NCBI GenBank assembly: GCA_900073065.1
Contig: FJOG01000042.1
Coordinates: 372,001-436,000 of the forward strand
Origin: Phialocephala subalpina
Lineage: Eukaryota > Ascomycota > Leotiomycetes > Helotiales > Mollisiaceae
Length of the DNA stretch: 64,000 bases
Direction: 5' to 3'
The position numbers were made by a program, and so were the translations under genes. Below the pieces are notes generated by a model. The model saw only the letters and a list, made by a program, of their open reading frames with translations. It searched no databases and had not been told where the DNA came from. Of this stretch, positions 1 through 10,194 are shown piece after piece; position 1 is the stretch's first letter; every line of letters begins with the position of its first letter.

Positions 1-348
1 CGTGAGCAGATTGAGCGGAGATCTAAGTGTCACCAATCATGCAGTACATTCAGCCTCGCTGGAGGTGCATGATTAAGTGACCCATATTCGAGACTTGGGA
101 CATCGCAGCCCTATTCGTCACTTTTCTGGAGCTAGGGAGGTAAATTCATTTTCATTTGTATCGCAGATATCATATTCGTGACTACCAACTCGATCCAGAG
201 AAGCAACGCCGACCCTAATCAAAAGTGAAACCAGAATGTCTCAAGGAGGGATCTTGTTGATGGGTTTGATATCGATCGATTGGCGAAATTGTTGACAGCA
301 CTTCGAGGCTTCTGCAGAGCTTGGCATTCGCAATTGGCTACCGAGACA
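1..348. other. 3' flank of the bZIP/DUF3425 gene; no gene seen
   Basis: No open frame here has a convincing start and protein-like composition. The segment lies downstream of the stop codon of the minus-strand gene ending at 349. It may hold its 3' UTR and terminator, but no diagnostic signal is seen. Confidence 0.5.
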
Positions 349-1866
349 TCAGGTGGACGTCTCGATCACGGAAATGTCTTGGTTCGAGGCGAGATAAGAA
401 TCCATGGGACCAAACACCTGCTGGAAACTCCAAGGTCCCATGTCAAATTCGTACGCTTGAGGCTCATTCAGTATCCTCTCCAACAAAAGCACCTTGTCCA
501 ACGGTTCTTCGTCTCTCTTCGCTCTCCACCGATTGCTGGAGTGGATCAACTCTTCACAACCCTCCAACGTCCAACCCCACTTATTCAGAAAACCAGGCGT
601 GACTTCCCAACTATTAACATCCCAAGGTTCACCCCAGACGACGAACCCTTTTCGTCCAGCCGTAACATCATCATCCCAATTCCGCCAATAGCTCTCACCC
701 TCAAAAGCTCCCCAGGCAGGGTTTGGATTCGGATGCGGGTTTGGTGAGAATTCGCTTGGGTATGCTGCTGAAGCTTGCATGTTCTTGAAGAATAATTCGC
801 CGAAAAGATCATTGCACAGATCGCGATGATTGAAGTCTTGTTGACGTCGAATGAGATTATCTCGCATACGAGGGAATGGGAACATGTTGAGCCATGAGGA
901 GTGTGCGATGCTCATCTGATTCGTCGTTGGGTGGAGGTTCGACGGAAGTTCATGTCCAGGCTTGGCACGGACAAGAGTGAGGCCCTCACAGAGATTTTGA
1001 TGCGACGGAAGGACGATACCAGTGCCTGCTCGAACCAGAGAAGTTGTGGTGTTGAGCATAAGCTTGTTGTATATGAGAGCTCGGAAGACATTGAAGTGGA
1101 TGAGATGGAGGAGGTGATCGGATGAAAGTGGGAAGTATGTTTCTTTGAGCACTGCGTCGTCGAGTGACACGAGTGCCTCTGCAGCGGTAGTGGCTACGCC
1201 GAAGACGGATTGATTGAGAGGTACGGTTTCGCAAGCAAAGTGGCTTACGAAAGGCTTTTGCCTGAATAAAGCGAAGGGCTTCTCTTCTTTGATCTGCAGA
1301 AGTACTCCATCGAGGATGTTGAAGGCTTTGAAAGGAGGGTCGGCTTCAGGGATTGGACTGCTTCTGGCTACTTTGAGGTGATGGAGATACTGCGCAGATG
1401 CCGAGCTGAGGGTGGACGACGCCGTATCATCAAGATCGAGTGCAAGAAGAGCTAGGGCTTCTCGAGGAACAAAGTCCTGGGGTACCAATGCATCTGGAGT
1501 GGCCTGAGATTGTCCTGAATCGGACGAGCCTTGGTCCACCAATTGGGAAATATCTGCTTCCAACTTAGCTAGAGGGGATCCAGAAGTGTTTGTGCCCAGA
1601 GGAGGTGGGTCTTCGTCTACGGCCGCTTCGTCCTGAGACGACGTCGCAGGGGGTACTTCAGTGATACGAAAACGCTCCACACGAAAGGGTCGTCGTTTGG
1701 TGGCTGGTGGCTCTTTCGGAGCATTCCTCATACGGTAAGCTCGTTGGTTCAATCTATTCTGCCTCTTCTTCCTCTCCTGCTTCTCCTTAAGATCTGTCCA
1801 GTCATCGTCCTTCTTCCAGACGTTGGTCAACACGGGCTTGTCAAATCGAAGTACTGATTGACTCAT
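349..1866 (-). CDS. bZIP-like transcription factor with DUF3425 domain
   Basis: Single-exon frame of 505 aa starting at an ATG at 1866. Residues about 32-47 (RKKRQNRLNQRAYRMR) match the basic DNA-binding region of fungal Yap/AP-1-like bZIP proteins (the QNR..QRAYR.R pattern). No clear leucine heptad follows; the sequence turns proline-rich instead. The C-terminal half, about residues 230-470, has the tryptophan- and proline-rich pattern of the fungal DUF3425 domain (WLNMFPFPRMRDNL, then WGEPWDVNSWEVTPGFLNKWG). Proteins of this class are nuclear and are presumed regulators of stress or secondary metabolism. Targets cannot be told from the sequence. It is divergent from the dehydrogenase at 2596, with about 730 bp between the starts. 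Confidence 0.85.
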   Translation of the reverse strand: MSQSVLRFDKPVLTNVWKKDDDWTDLKEKQERKKRQNRLNQRAYRMRNAPKEPPATKRRPFRVERFRITEVPPATSSQDEAAVDEDPPPLGTNTSGSPLAKLEADISQLVDQGSSDSGQSQATPDALVPQDFVPREALALLALDLDDTASSTLSSASAQYLHHLKVARSSPIPEADPPFKAFNILDGVLLQIKEEKPFALFRQKPFVSHFACETVPLNQSVFGVATTAAEALVSLDDAVLKETYFPLSSDHLLHLIHFNVFRALIYNKLMLNTTTSLVRAGTGIVLPSHQNLCEGLTLVRAKPGHELPSNLHPTTNQMSIAHSSWLNMFPFPRMRDNLIRRQQDFNHRDLCNDLFGELFFKNMQASAAYPSEFSPNPHPNPNPAWGAFEGESYWRNWDDDVTAGRKGFVVWGEPWDVNSWEVTPGFLNKWGWTLEGCEELIHSSNRWRAKRDEEPLDKVLLLERILNEPQAYEFDMGPWSFQQVFGPMDSYLASNQDISVIETST

Positions 1867-2595
1867 GGTCGTGAATCTCGAACTCTGAAGCTGATATTAT
1901 TTCCTCGATGGGGGAAGAAAATAATCAAAGAGGGACTTTGAGAACGAGGAAGAGAAGTGAGGAAGGCGATAATGGTTGCGGCGTAGAAAATGTAAGCTGC
2001 CATTGCCCGTTTAGGAATAGATCATGCATTAGGCATGCATTATCAACCCGATTGGCTGGCTGTTTTCTCCACTATTAGCACTTTGCGATTCATCGGCTCA
2101 AGTCGAGCAGAGAACATAATCCAGAGCAGGTGCATCTTATTGGCTGAAGTTATCCCGAGTCCAGTCGTAATACTAGATGTACATGGCATCTTCTGTCAGC
2201 CAGTTTCCGAAAGGAGCATATCAGGCAACGGTGGGGCTGCTGGGCGACGAGAGATACCTTGGGAGGAAGCCTCCAAGTCCTGGATCGGCATATCGTGTCA
2301 TCCAGATTGAGTCGTGTGGACAGAAAGTCGTCCCGGTTGAATCTGTTTACGATTCAGGTCGAGAATGTTGTCGATGATATATCAGGACGTCCCACTCCGA
2401 CTCGAAGATGCAGAATATAAGTATCATTGAGTGCCGGAACATTGACGGCCATAGATATTCTCTCACGGTGGTTGTCGAAACCGAATCGCAGCAGCTCTTC
2501 AGAGTCTCCATAGGGGAACTTCAATTGAGATCTCCTTCGAGAACGCCCCGAAATCCGAAATTGAAATCCTGAATACGCAGTCGGCGACGTCCGAA
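1867..2595. other. divergent intergenic region (bZIP/DUF3425 and SDR promoters)
   Basis: 729 bp separating two divergent genes. A short direct repeat, ATGCATTA and GCATGCATTAT, sits at about 2024-2042. Short open frames here (2035-2310 and 2177-2377) have no recognisable composition. No TATA box is convincing. Confidence 0.5.
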
Positions 2596-3549
2596 ATGTT
2601 CTCGATATCTTCTCTCCCCTCTCTCGCAGGCAAAGTCTTCATTGTGACAGGAGGAAACACAGGCATCGGCTACACAACATGTCTTAACTTGGCAGCTAAA
2701 GGGGCTAGAGTCTACATGGGCGCTCGCTCATCAACAAAAGCATCCCAAGCAATCGCTCAAATCAAGCAGTTGCATCCTAAAGCCGACCTGCACATTCTCA
2801 CCATGGACAATGCCGCTCTGAACAGTATCGTCGAGGCAGCCAGATCCTTTGCCGCCAAGGAAACCAAACTGCACGGATTGATCCTCAACGCTGGCATCAT
2901 GGCTGTGCCATACGAGGTGACTAGAGATGGGTTCGAGATCCAGATGCAAGTCAACTATCTCGCTCACTGGCTTCTTACATATCATCTCCTGCCGATTCTC
3001 CAGTCGACTGCTCGAAAAGGGCCAGGTTCTGTTCGAATCGTCTGCGTATCCAGCCATGGGCATAAGGAGAAGCCATTTGGAGTGACGAAAATGCTCTACG
3101 ACGACTCGGAGATTGAGAAGTTCGGGAACTTTGGTCGTTATGGCTTGAGCAAACTTGGGAACGTCCTCCACTCTAAAACTCTCAATGCGGAATATGGCCC
3201 AGGAAGTGAGAACTCCAAGCAAGGAAACGGGGAGATCTGGTCCGCGTCGCTACACCCTGGATTCATCGCTACACAGTTGAATGAGAAGAATCGGGACAAT
3301 GCAAGCTGGATGTTGAGTTGGATGCATCCTATGCTGAAGTTGTTTGGTGTTATGAGGCCGTGGGACGAGGGTTGTGTGAGCAGTCTGTTTGTTGGTGCAA
3401 GTCCGGAGTTTACTGCTGACTTGAGTGGATTATACTTTGATGAGTTTGCGAAAGTGGCGAAGACAAATGCGGCAGCAGACGATGAAGGGGAGCGGGTGAA
3501 ACTGGAGAAGTGGACACGAGAGGTGATGAAGAAAGGCGGATGGATCTGA
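2596..3549 (+). CDS. short-chain dehydrogenase/reductase (SDR)
   Basis: Single-exon gene, 317 aa, ATG at 2596. It is a classical-type SDR of the retinol-dehydrogenase/WW-oxidoreductase-like group. The NAD(P)-binding glycine motif TGGNTGIG is at residues 18-25, NAG at 98-100, the catalytic serine region VSS at 151-153, and the YxxxK catalytic pair YGLSK at 182-186. After that comes the usual PG loop (SLHPGFIATQL). The enzyme would oxidise or reduce a carbonyl/alcohol substrate with NAD(P)H; the substrate cannot be predicted. No signal peptide is seen, so it is probably cytosolic. Confidence 0.9.
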   Translation: MFSISSLPSLAGKVFIVTGGNTGIGYTTCLNLAAKGARVYMGARSSTKASQAIAQIKQLHPKADLHILTMDNAALNSIVEAARSFAAKETKLHGLILNAGIMAVPYEVTRDGFEIQMQVNYLAHWLLTYHLLPILQSTARKGPGSVRIVCVSSHGHKEKPFGVTKMLYDDSEIEKFGNFGRYGLSKLGNVLHSKTLNAEYGPGSENSKQGNGEIWSASLHPGFIATQLNEKNRDNASWMLSWMHPMLKLFGVMRPWDEGCVSSLFVGASPEFTADLSGLYFDEFAKVAKTNAAADDEGERVKLEKWTREVMKKGGWI

Positions 3550-4448
3550 GATATGGCCTTGGAGCGTGGAAAGATATTGTACTATTGTACTTCTTAGAAA
3601 TCGCATGGATTGTCCTCAATATCAAGGGACATTGTCCTGGGAGAGTTTAGATTTTGGACATTCTTCGCAATTTGACAGAGAAGTAATTCGGAGGACAACC
3701 CGACGCAAAAGGCCAATGCCCTACCGCTTGAGTCGTACAACGAAATGTCCTTGCTTGTGACTTTGAGATCCACGAACACCTCGTTGGCAGCTTGCATATT
3801 AGAGTCTGACACGCCGAGGGCGGTGTCCTCGTGATGAATACAGTACCTTGATGGTTATGCGGGTCTTGTCAGGTAATATTACCCTGGTGGTTCAAATCTT
3901 TCAAAGATAATCGAAAATGAAGTGATTCAAAGAGTCCCCTCTCACGGAATAGGTAACAAAGAATACGTATCGCATTGTTGTGAAGACCGACAATTGATGT
4001 TGTTCCAGATCCCTTCTGGTGCTTGAATCTGTTGATGAGTAAGCGCAAGGCAAAAGCCAATCAAACACGTCATATCGGCATTTCCAACCGGATCCCTGCA
4101 AGTGCGGGCATTCAGTGGGCGAATTCTTGACTCGCGAGGCCAGAGTGAGGCTCGACTTGAGAACCTTGATGTCTACTTTCTAGAACGACCGACATTCACA
4201 CGCCCATTGAGTATGACAAAGGAACACACATTCTCGCCTCGACGTCCTTCTTCCTACCTACATATTCAACGACCCTGCTACGAAACCACGAGCATCTATA
4301 TTCACGACATTACAAAGAGTTTTGTGCGAGCGAGACACCATATGCAGCTCCCACGAGACTGACGTACGACCATCGCCGAGCTCCAGCACCTCGAGACAAC
4401 CAGCGCTTTACGCGGCAGACTCGGGAACCTTTCTATAACTCCGCAATC
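3550..4448. other. intergenic region
   Basis: About 900 bp. It holds the 3' end of the SDR gene and the promoter of the ZIP transporter. A copy of the dispersed palindrome family (ATTGTCC...GGGACATT, 25 bp) lies at 3609-3633. Short open frames here are not protein-like. Confidence 0.5.
3609..3633. repeat. copy of the AATGTCCC/GGGACATT palindrome family
   Basis: 25 bp imperfect palindrome with arms ATTGTCC and GGGACATT, the same length and arms as the copies around 10.6-11.8 kb. It lies about 60 bp downstream of the SDR stop codon. Confidence 0.55.
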
Positions 4449-6016
4449 ATGGAGCAAAACGTCGACAATGACACGAGAGGCTGGATTATGTGTGTTGTGA
4501 GTGGCATAGGTGAGTGACCTTGCCAGACAGCTGGAACTTGGACGCTGATGTTTGCAGCTTGTGTCCTGGGTGCAAGCATTATATGCATCGATGTATTAGT
4601 ACGCTGTATGCCAAGCAAGAAGAATTTTAGAATTCAGGACAGCAATGCGTTTCTTGCTGCGTCCATGAGCTTGAGTTTTGGGGTCATGGTAAGCAGCCGC
4701 CACAATCTTTGCATTCCAAGCTAATTGTGTGATAGCTTTTCTCCGCCTTGTATAGTATGCTACCGTCCTCGAAGAAATACCTTATATTGAGTGGATATTT
4801 GCCCTCGGCCGCGGCTTGGATACTTTTGGCAGGTTTCCTGGGAGGCTTTGTTGGGATTCAGGTCGTCTCGAGGTTCCTGCACCATTACATGCCCTCGCAT
4901 GCGGTGGAATGCGACCATACCCATACCCATATCCACGAAGAGAGTCAAGAGGACCACGAATATGGCCATGGGCACTCACATGCAGACCGTGAGGGTACGA
5001 ACGGGAAGGCACACGAGTCTACACCTTTAATAGCAGAGAATGCATCAAGCTCGAAGCTCTCCCCACATCAACACAAGCACGGACATTTCGGAGGAGATGG
5101 CGCAGGACACAGTCGAGTAGAAAAGAAGGAGAAAAGGAACAAGAAGTCTGCCAACATCACCGAAGAACCTGCACCAAGGAGGCCGTCAATGGTTCAAGTT
5201 GGATCAAGAGTCATGTCTTTCGTGAAAGACACCAAACCGAATTGCGATTCGCATGGTCCATGTTTTGGCTACACCGATCCTTGCGGCCAAGAATGTTTCA
5301 AGTACGGCACAGTCGGCTCAAGGCGGCCTACTATTCCATCCCGTATAGCCTCCTCGTCCTCTATAGCTCAACTCCCTGAAATAGACGCCTTGCCAGCGCA
5401 CAACGGCTTGAAAAAGGCTGGTGGCGATAGCAGAGTATCAACGTTCCGCAAGCATGCACATTCGCATGAGCCAAACGATGAAGCATGCGAATCAGACGAA
5501 GAAGAAGACCTAGAAGCACAACACCACCACCACGTGCCAGAGAACGAGTTCCTGAGCATAGGTCTGCAAACCTCAATCGCTATCGCTCTCCACAAACTAC
5601 CAGAGGGATTTATTACGTACGCCACAAACCACGCAAACCCTTCCCTAGGATTTTCCGTCTTCATGGCCCTCTTCGTCCACAACATCACAGAAGGTTTTGC
5701 CTTGGCACTCCCCCTTTTCTTGGCCCTACATTCTCGCTTACGCGCTATGTTCTGGGCCTCGCTTCTTGGTGGAGTCTCACAGCCATTGGGAGCTGGGATT
5801 GCAGCTGCTTGGTTCAAGATTGCTGGTCGTGAAGGACATGCTCCTGGTCATGCTGTTTATGGTGTTATGTTCGCTATCACAGCTGGCATTATGACTAGTG
5901 TCGCTCTACAACTCTTCGTTGAGGGTTTGAGCTTGAATCATAATCGCAACTTGTGTATTGCTTTTGGGTTTATTGGGATGGGAATCATGGGTGTGAGCAA
6001 TGCGCTCACTTCTTAG
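4449..6016 (+). CDS. ZRT3: ZIP-family zinc transporter, vacuolar Zrt3-like
   Basis: Three-exon model: 4449-4509, 4558-4688, 4736-6016, giving 490 aa. The introns are 48 and 47 nt with good GTGAGT/GTAAGC donors. N-terminal membrane segments are followed by a long histidine-rich cytosolic loop (HTHTHIHEES, HGHSH, HQHKHGHF, then AQHHHHVPENEF). The metal-binding transmembrane helices carry HKLPEG and HNITEGFALALPL, the signatures of ZIP helices IV and V. Length and loop layout fit yeast Zrt3 (about 500 aa), which releases stored zinc from the vacuole to the cytosol. Plasma-membrane ZIPs are usually shorter in the loop. Expression may respond to zinc, but no Zap1 site was identified. Confidence 0.85.
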
Positions 6017-6838
6017 GATATGTTCAGTTTGAATAAGGGGTGAATTGGAATTCGGTGTTTGACAGCTTGTATTATGGATCATGAGACATGAGTACATTGG
6101 AAGGCGTTTAGACAACCTATTGGGACTGGACATACGTATGGTTTTGGTGTCAGAATTAGCGGCACGGCATCATTAGAAGGCTTTGGGTTGAACAGCCCTT
6201 TCACCGTTGGAGTAAAATTGATTCTGAAATTGCGCACTACTCAATCGTTTGATTTTCCAAATGTTTGTGACAGTAAGTGTACATGAAGATGCTTGCGCAC
6301 GATAGCCTCAGGATGAACAATGGGGACGAACTCTTCCCCTCGCCCTATGGAGCAATCCGTATCGTAGATCGTGCATCATCGCTTCAGGAGTGTGTAAGCA
6401 GTGGACGTACATTTACAATACGAAATCAGCTATGCGAATAGTATCCTAGGAAAGGACATTGAATTGATCCTCTCCCCTTAGCATTGTGCCCGAGATTTTT
6501 AAGTCTGCTCGCTTACCATTTGTGTTGCACTCGCTTCGGAAAAGGGGGTGAATTGAGCCAACAGTAGTAACGATTCGTTCCGCTTCCTATTGTCTACATA
6601 TCACTAGGTACCCGACCACACCGTAAGATTTCAATATATAAAGAGGACCTCCGCCTCCACTGGAAACCTCGTCGCACTCCATCTACAACTTCAACAACAT
6701 CCTTGTCACAGCACACAGCGCACTTCTTCAAACCACAGCAAACAATTCTTCATATCGCAGGTCGATACTCCACAGCTACACACTACCACACACCAAACCC
6801 ACACATCACACTCCAATAACGGCAGTCACCTCATCAAG
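6017..6838. other. intergenic region with promoter of the 6839 gene
   Basis: 822 bp between two plus-strand genes. It is AT-moderate without an open frame of interest. The right end, after the TATA box at 6635, is a CA/CT-rich leader typical of fungal 5' UTRs. Confidence 0.5.
6635..6643 (+). promoter_or_regulatory. TATA box
   Basis: TATATAAAG about 200 bp before the ATG at 6839. It is followed by a purine-poor, CA/CT-rich leader, as in highly expressed fungal promoters. Confidence 0.5.
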
Positions 6839-7411
6839 ATGGCAACTCCCACACCCACTACCCTACAATCTCCATCTGCACCTCCATGCGTCGCCAACGA
6901 GAAGAGACGCCGAGCCCGCTACTGCTTCTCCAGAGACCAAATCACCCTCCGCACCAAATTCCCCGGTCACCGCGCCCGCTACCTATCCCTAGCCGGCATC
7001 TACGACGCCCGTGAACTTTACCAGAGATGCGCAGATCTCTGGCCCGAATACTTCTCCCCCACCTCCTCGACACCTTACTCCTCCACCCTCAAAACCCTCA
7101 CAACCAAAGGACTTCTCGGAATCGCCTTCAAGAATCCGGACATCGATGATTTCGTTGAGGTTTCGCCGTGGCATGGACATGATATTTTGGAACTGGTGAG
7201 GACGATTCGGAATAGGGAGGAGGATCATGTTGAGAGGATGTGGAGGGAGTATGGGATTTCGGTAGCGACGGATGGGGTGAGGGCGTTTGATGTTAGGTTG
7301 GTGAGGGAGGGGAGGGATAGGTTGAGGGTTAAGGGATATGCGCATGTGAGGCTTGAGAGGATGCGGGAGAGTGGTTGTTTTATGTGTAGAATAGCAGCAC
7401 TATGGCCTTGA
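6839..7411 (+). CDS. hypothetical protein, orphan
   Basis: Single exon, 190 aa, from ATG at 6839, preceded by a TATA box and a CA-rich leader. The N-terminus is Thr/Pro-rich, followed by a basic stretch (EKRRRARYCFSRDQI) and a folded-looking segment with several Trp and Arg. There is no signal peptide or membrane segment. I do not recognise a family. Codon use shifts from C-rich in the first half to G-rich third positions in the second half, which is curious but not diagnostic. The strong promoter-like upstream region supports a real gene. Confidence 0.6.
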   Translation: MATPTPTTLQSPSAPPCVANEKRRRARYCFSRDQITLRTKFPGHRARYLSLAGIYDARELYQRCADLWPEYFSPTSSTPYSSTLKTLTTKGLLGIAFKNPDIDDFVEVSPWHGHDILELVRTIRNREEDHVERMWREYGISVATDGVRAFDVRLVREGRDRLRVKGYAHVRLERMRESGCFMCRIAALWP

Positions 7412-7988
7412 GCATTACCAGGCAACGCCCTTCCCTTTTTCAGAATGGAAATCTCGACCACCACGGGACAGTGCCATGAGATTGTTCTCGCCAAGCTCGG
7501 ACAATAAGAAGAATATTCTAATGAAGGAATTGCTTTTCGCTGAAGGAGAGGTTGTCTGGACGGGTACAAAAGAGATGGAACGACGAACAATCCGGCGGGG
7601 TCCAACTCAACAAGGAGGGCCTTTTGCGTTACTGGAAAGAATTAAAGGAATAAATATACCGGTATCATCTACCAACTACCACCTATTTTCAAGTTGGATC
7701 ATTGGTTCCAAAGTTTCACCATTGCTCTTGTCCAACTTTGGACTTGAGTAACAGAACCGAGCAATCTCTCTATATTGAATTTATCAAAGTCCAAAATGAT
7801 CTCAAAATGAGACTTGAGTGGAAGTGCTTTTTCATTTTCGCCTTCCGGATTCCACAGTCCTGAGTAATTGGTGGTATTTACGTTCCTAGTGTATGCAATC
7901 ATTGCTTCCCCGCATCAATTCATACCCAACCACCCGCTATTCTGCCCCGGTATGCTCGAATCTGGCCTCTCCTTTTGCTCCACTTCAT
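7412..7988. other. convergent intergenic region
   Basis: 577 bp between the 3' ends of the orphan gene at 6839 and the lectin gene on the minus strand. Nothing else recognisable. Confidence 0.5.
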
Positions 7989-9181
7989 TTAGAACCTATG
8001 ACTTCTCTTCTGTGTCCTCCAAGCTGTGTATCCGACGTAGCCTCCGCCTAGTACAATACCGAACAGCATGATCTTCACAAAGAACCACGTCCAGCTTCCA
8101 CCTTCCTTCTTTGGTCCTTTTCCAGCTCCAGTCGAGGCAACCTTGCCACCAGGTCCTGGCCTGGTGGATGTATCCTGTCGGCCCTTCGTATCATAGAGGT
8201 TCTTGGTCGCGACGCTGATAATATCATGATTATCGCTCAACTCTCCTGTCTCGGCCGAGAATCCAAGATATGCCACACTAGGAATCGTAGGAGGTTCATT
8301 CGTCTTGAAACATAGCTCCCACTTATCCTCAGACTTGTATTGTAATTCCAGCTTTAGACTCTTGTCTTGGAAGTATGTGAGCTTAGCCTTCGTCGGTATG
8401 CTTGCCCCACGGATTCCTCTCGCTGAACATCCCATAAACTCATTGTCTTTGCCATCGTTGGATTTGTCGTATGTTTTGGTCCCGTCGCCTACCATCGCCA
8501 TCACGTACGGGAAGACGGTCCCTGGCCGGTTGTTCTTGTAGGTGTCGAAGAAGATTCCTAGGCCTTCAAAGCGATCTGTGCTGCCGAAGACAGGGCCAGG
8601 TGTTGCGCGCTGCTTGGTTAGCCACATGGCGAAACCATCGCCGTGAAGATTGCCATTGCCTTGGATCTTGAACTCGACTTCAATCTATAGGAATCGGTGT
8701 CAGTCGCGAAGTTTGGTATGGCGTAGACGGGTAACACTGACTTCCCAATTCGTAGCTGTCAATGGCACGCGGGAGAAGATCCATCCTTCTTGTGAGGGTC
8801 GATCTGAGGTGAGCCGTATGTATCTGCCAGCAATCAGCCCATGAGCTCTAGATGTCTGAATTGGAGCCGTACTGATCTGCGCGCACTATTGTATTCCCTC
8901 CAAAGTCGAACCACCGACTTTGCATGTCCGAGTCCAGGTATGGCTATGTCTCGTGTGTGAGCTTAAGGAATGCAAGGGGCCGCTGCCGTTGTAGAACCAC
9001 GAACCTGGTGCAGGGAATGTGTTCGCAACTACAATATTTATTAGCGTGATACCGTCTTAGTGGGAGGCAGACTCACAGGTATACTCCTAATCCCATTCTC
9101 ATCTGTGGTGGTCTGGTCTTGTACTGCAGCAAGAGCACATGCTGCCAGCCCAAGGACCGACAGCGATGTGGAAAACCACAT
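7989..9181 (-). CDS. L-type (legume-like) lectin, ER-Golgi cargo receptor
   Basis: Five exons on the minus strand: 9181-9077, 9028-9005, 8943-8873, 8823-8742, 8684-7989; 325 aa. Residues 1-19 are a signal peptide (MWFSTSLSVLGLAACALAA). The lectin fold carries hallmark segments: RTHSL, PYLDSDMQSRWFDFGG, GNLHGDGFAMWLTK, GSTDRFEGLGIFFDTY, GFSAETGELSDNHDI. A C-terminal transmembrane helix (WFFVKIMLFGIVLGGGYVGY) is followed by a short basic tail. This matches VIP36/Emp46-47-like receptors that bind high-mannose glycoproteins in the early secretory pathway. Exon 2 is only 24 nt and encodes LRTHSLHQ; it is required to complete the conserved strand. Divergent from TIM13. Confidence 0.88.
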
Positions 9182-9592
9182 TATCACTCTACCAAAGCCT
9201 TCTCGAACCCCTCAAAACATAAACTGGAGCTCAACAGCTCAAGTATCAAGCAAAGGAACGCAGTGAAGAATCGAAGAAAGGAAAAGGCGAGGAGGCTGAG
9301 ACTTGGTGGTTGCGTAGAATACTTGGTCGGCTGGCTGCTCAGAAGTTCGGTAGCAACCTGGCCTTTCTAGCAGCTCTTAAAGTCCGGGGCTTGGCTTCCT
9401 CGGACGAGGCTAAAGAACCCTGTAGCTGCAGCGCCAGAACGTTCCTGCCTTAGGCGATACAACATCATCGACTTCAAAAAAAAGTTGAAGTGAACCCGAA
9501 AAGCAACTCCTCACACGATCAAAGCTATCCACCTTTTCGACACGACCTTTCATGTACATCGTTCTCCCAAGTCGGATCTACAACCAGCAAAG
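9182..9592. other. divergent promoter region of lectin and TIM13 genes
   Basis: 411 bp between divergent starts. It contains a perfect 7 bp inverted repeat (ACTTCAA, A/G loop, TTGAAGT) at about 9471-9491. No other element recognised. Confidence 0.45.
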
Positions 9593-9940
9593 ATGGACAA
9601 CATTAGCAATGGACTCGGCTTTGGAGGAGACCCGAAGGCAGCTGTGATGAATCAAGTACGACAGGAAGCTGCTATGACCAATGCTAGGCAATTGATTGAG
9701 GTGAATTGCCTCCACTTTTCCTATTGCAACAACTTTCTAACGATTTTATAGAAGGTCAACGAGCACTGCTACGAGAAATGCGTCCCCAAGCCCGGTTCCT
9801 CATTATCGAGCGGCGAGACGACATGCTTCACCCAGTGTATGGAGAAGTACATGCAGGCATGGAACACAGTCAGTCGGCAGTACATCACGAGGATACAGCA
9901 GGAGAACAGCAAGGGCGCCGCTGGCGGAGGAATGTTTTAG
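9593..9940 (+). CDS. TIM13: mitochondrial intermembrane-space chaperone Tim13
   Basis: Two exons, 9593-9700 and 9752-9940, separated by a 51 nt intron with a CTAAC branch site; 98 aa. The protein has the twin CX3C signature of small TIM chaperones, CYEKC and CFTQC, separated by 14 residues. A helical N-terminal region precedes it (KAAVMNQVRQEAAMTNARQLIEKVNEHC). This pattern and length fit Tim13, which pairs with Tim8 to escort hydrophobic precursors such as Tim23 across the intermembrane space. It would be imported by the Mia40 disulfide relay. The short C-terminal Gly-rich tail ends GGGMF. Confidence 0.9.
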
Positions 9941-10194
9941 GGGTAATGATGGAGATGGACTGGGAGGATAATGACATTGTATGAATAGGCGCGCTTGTAT
10001 CATATGTCACAACAGAATGGGCAGAATGACCGAACTGCATTGGGGGAATGATAGATGGCATTGAAATGAATCGCCTCTTTACTCGTTATTTGTAAATTGA
10101 GCAGAAGGGATATTGCACAAAACGTTTCAAGAACTAGGCATTATAATGTCCTAGGGATCCTGGGAATTTACAGCAAGACCACCTACAAAACGAC

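Noticed and set aside
4102..4362. 86-codon frame upstream of the ZIP gene
   Set aside because: His/Arg/Ser mix without conservation; it lies in the promoter/leader of the transporter.
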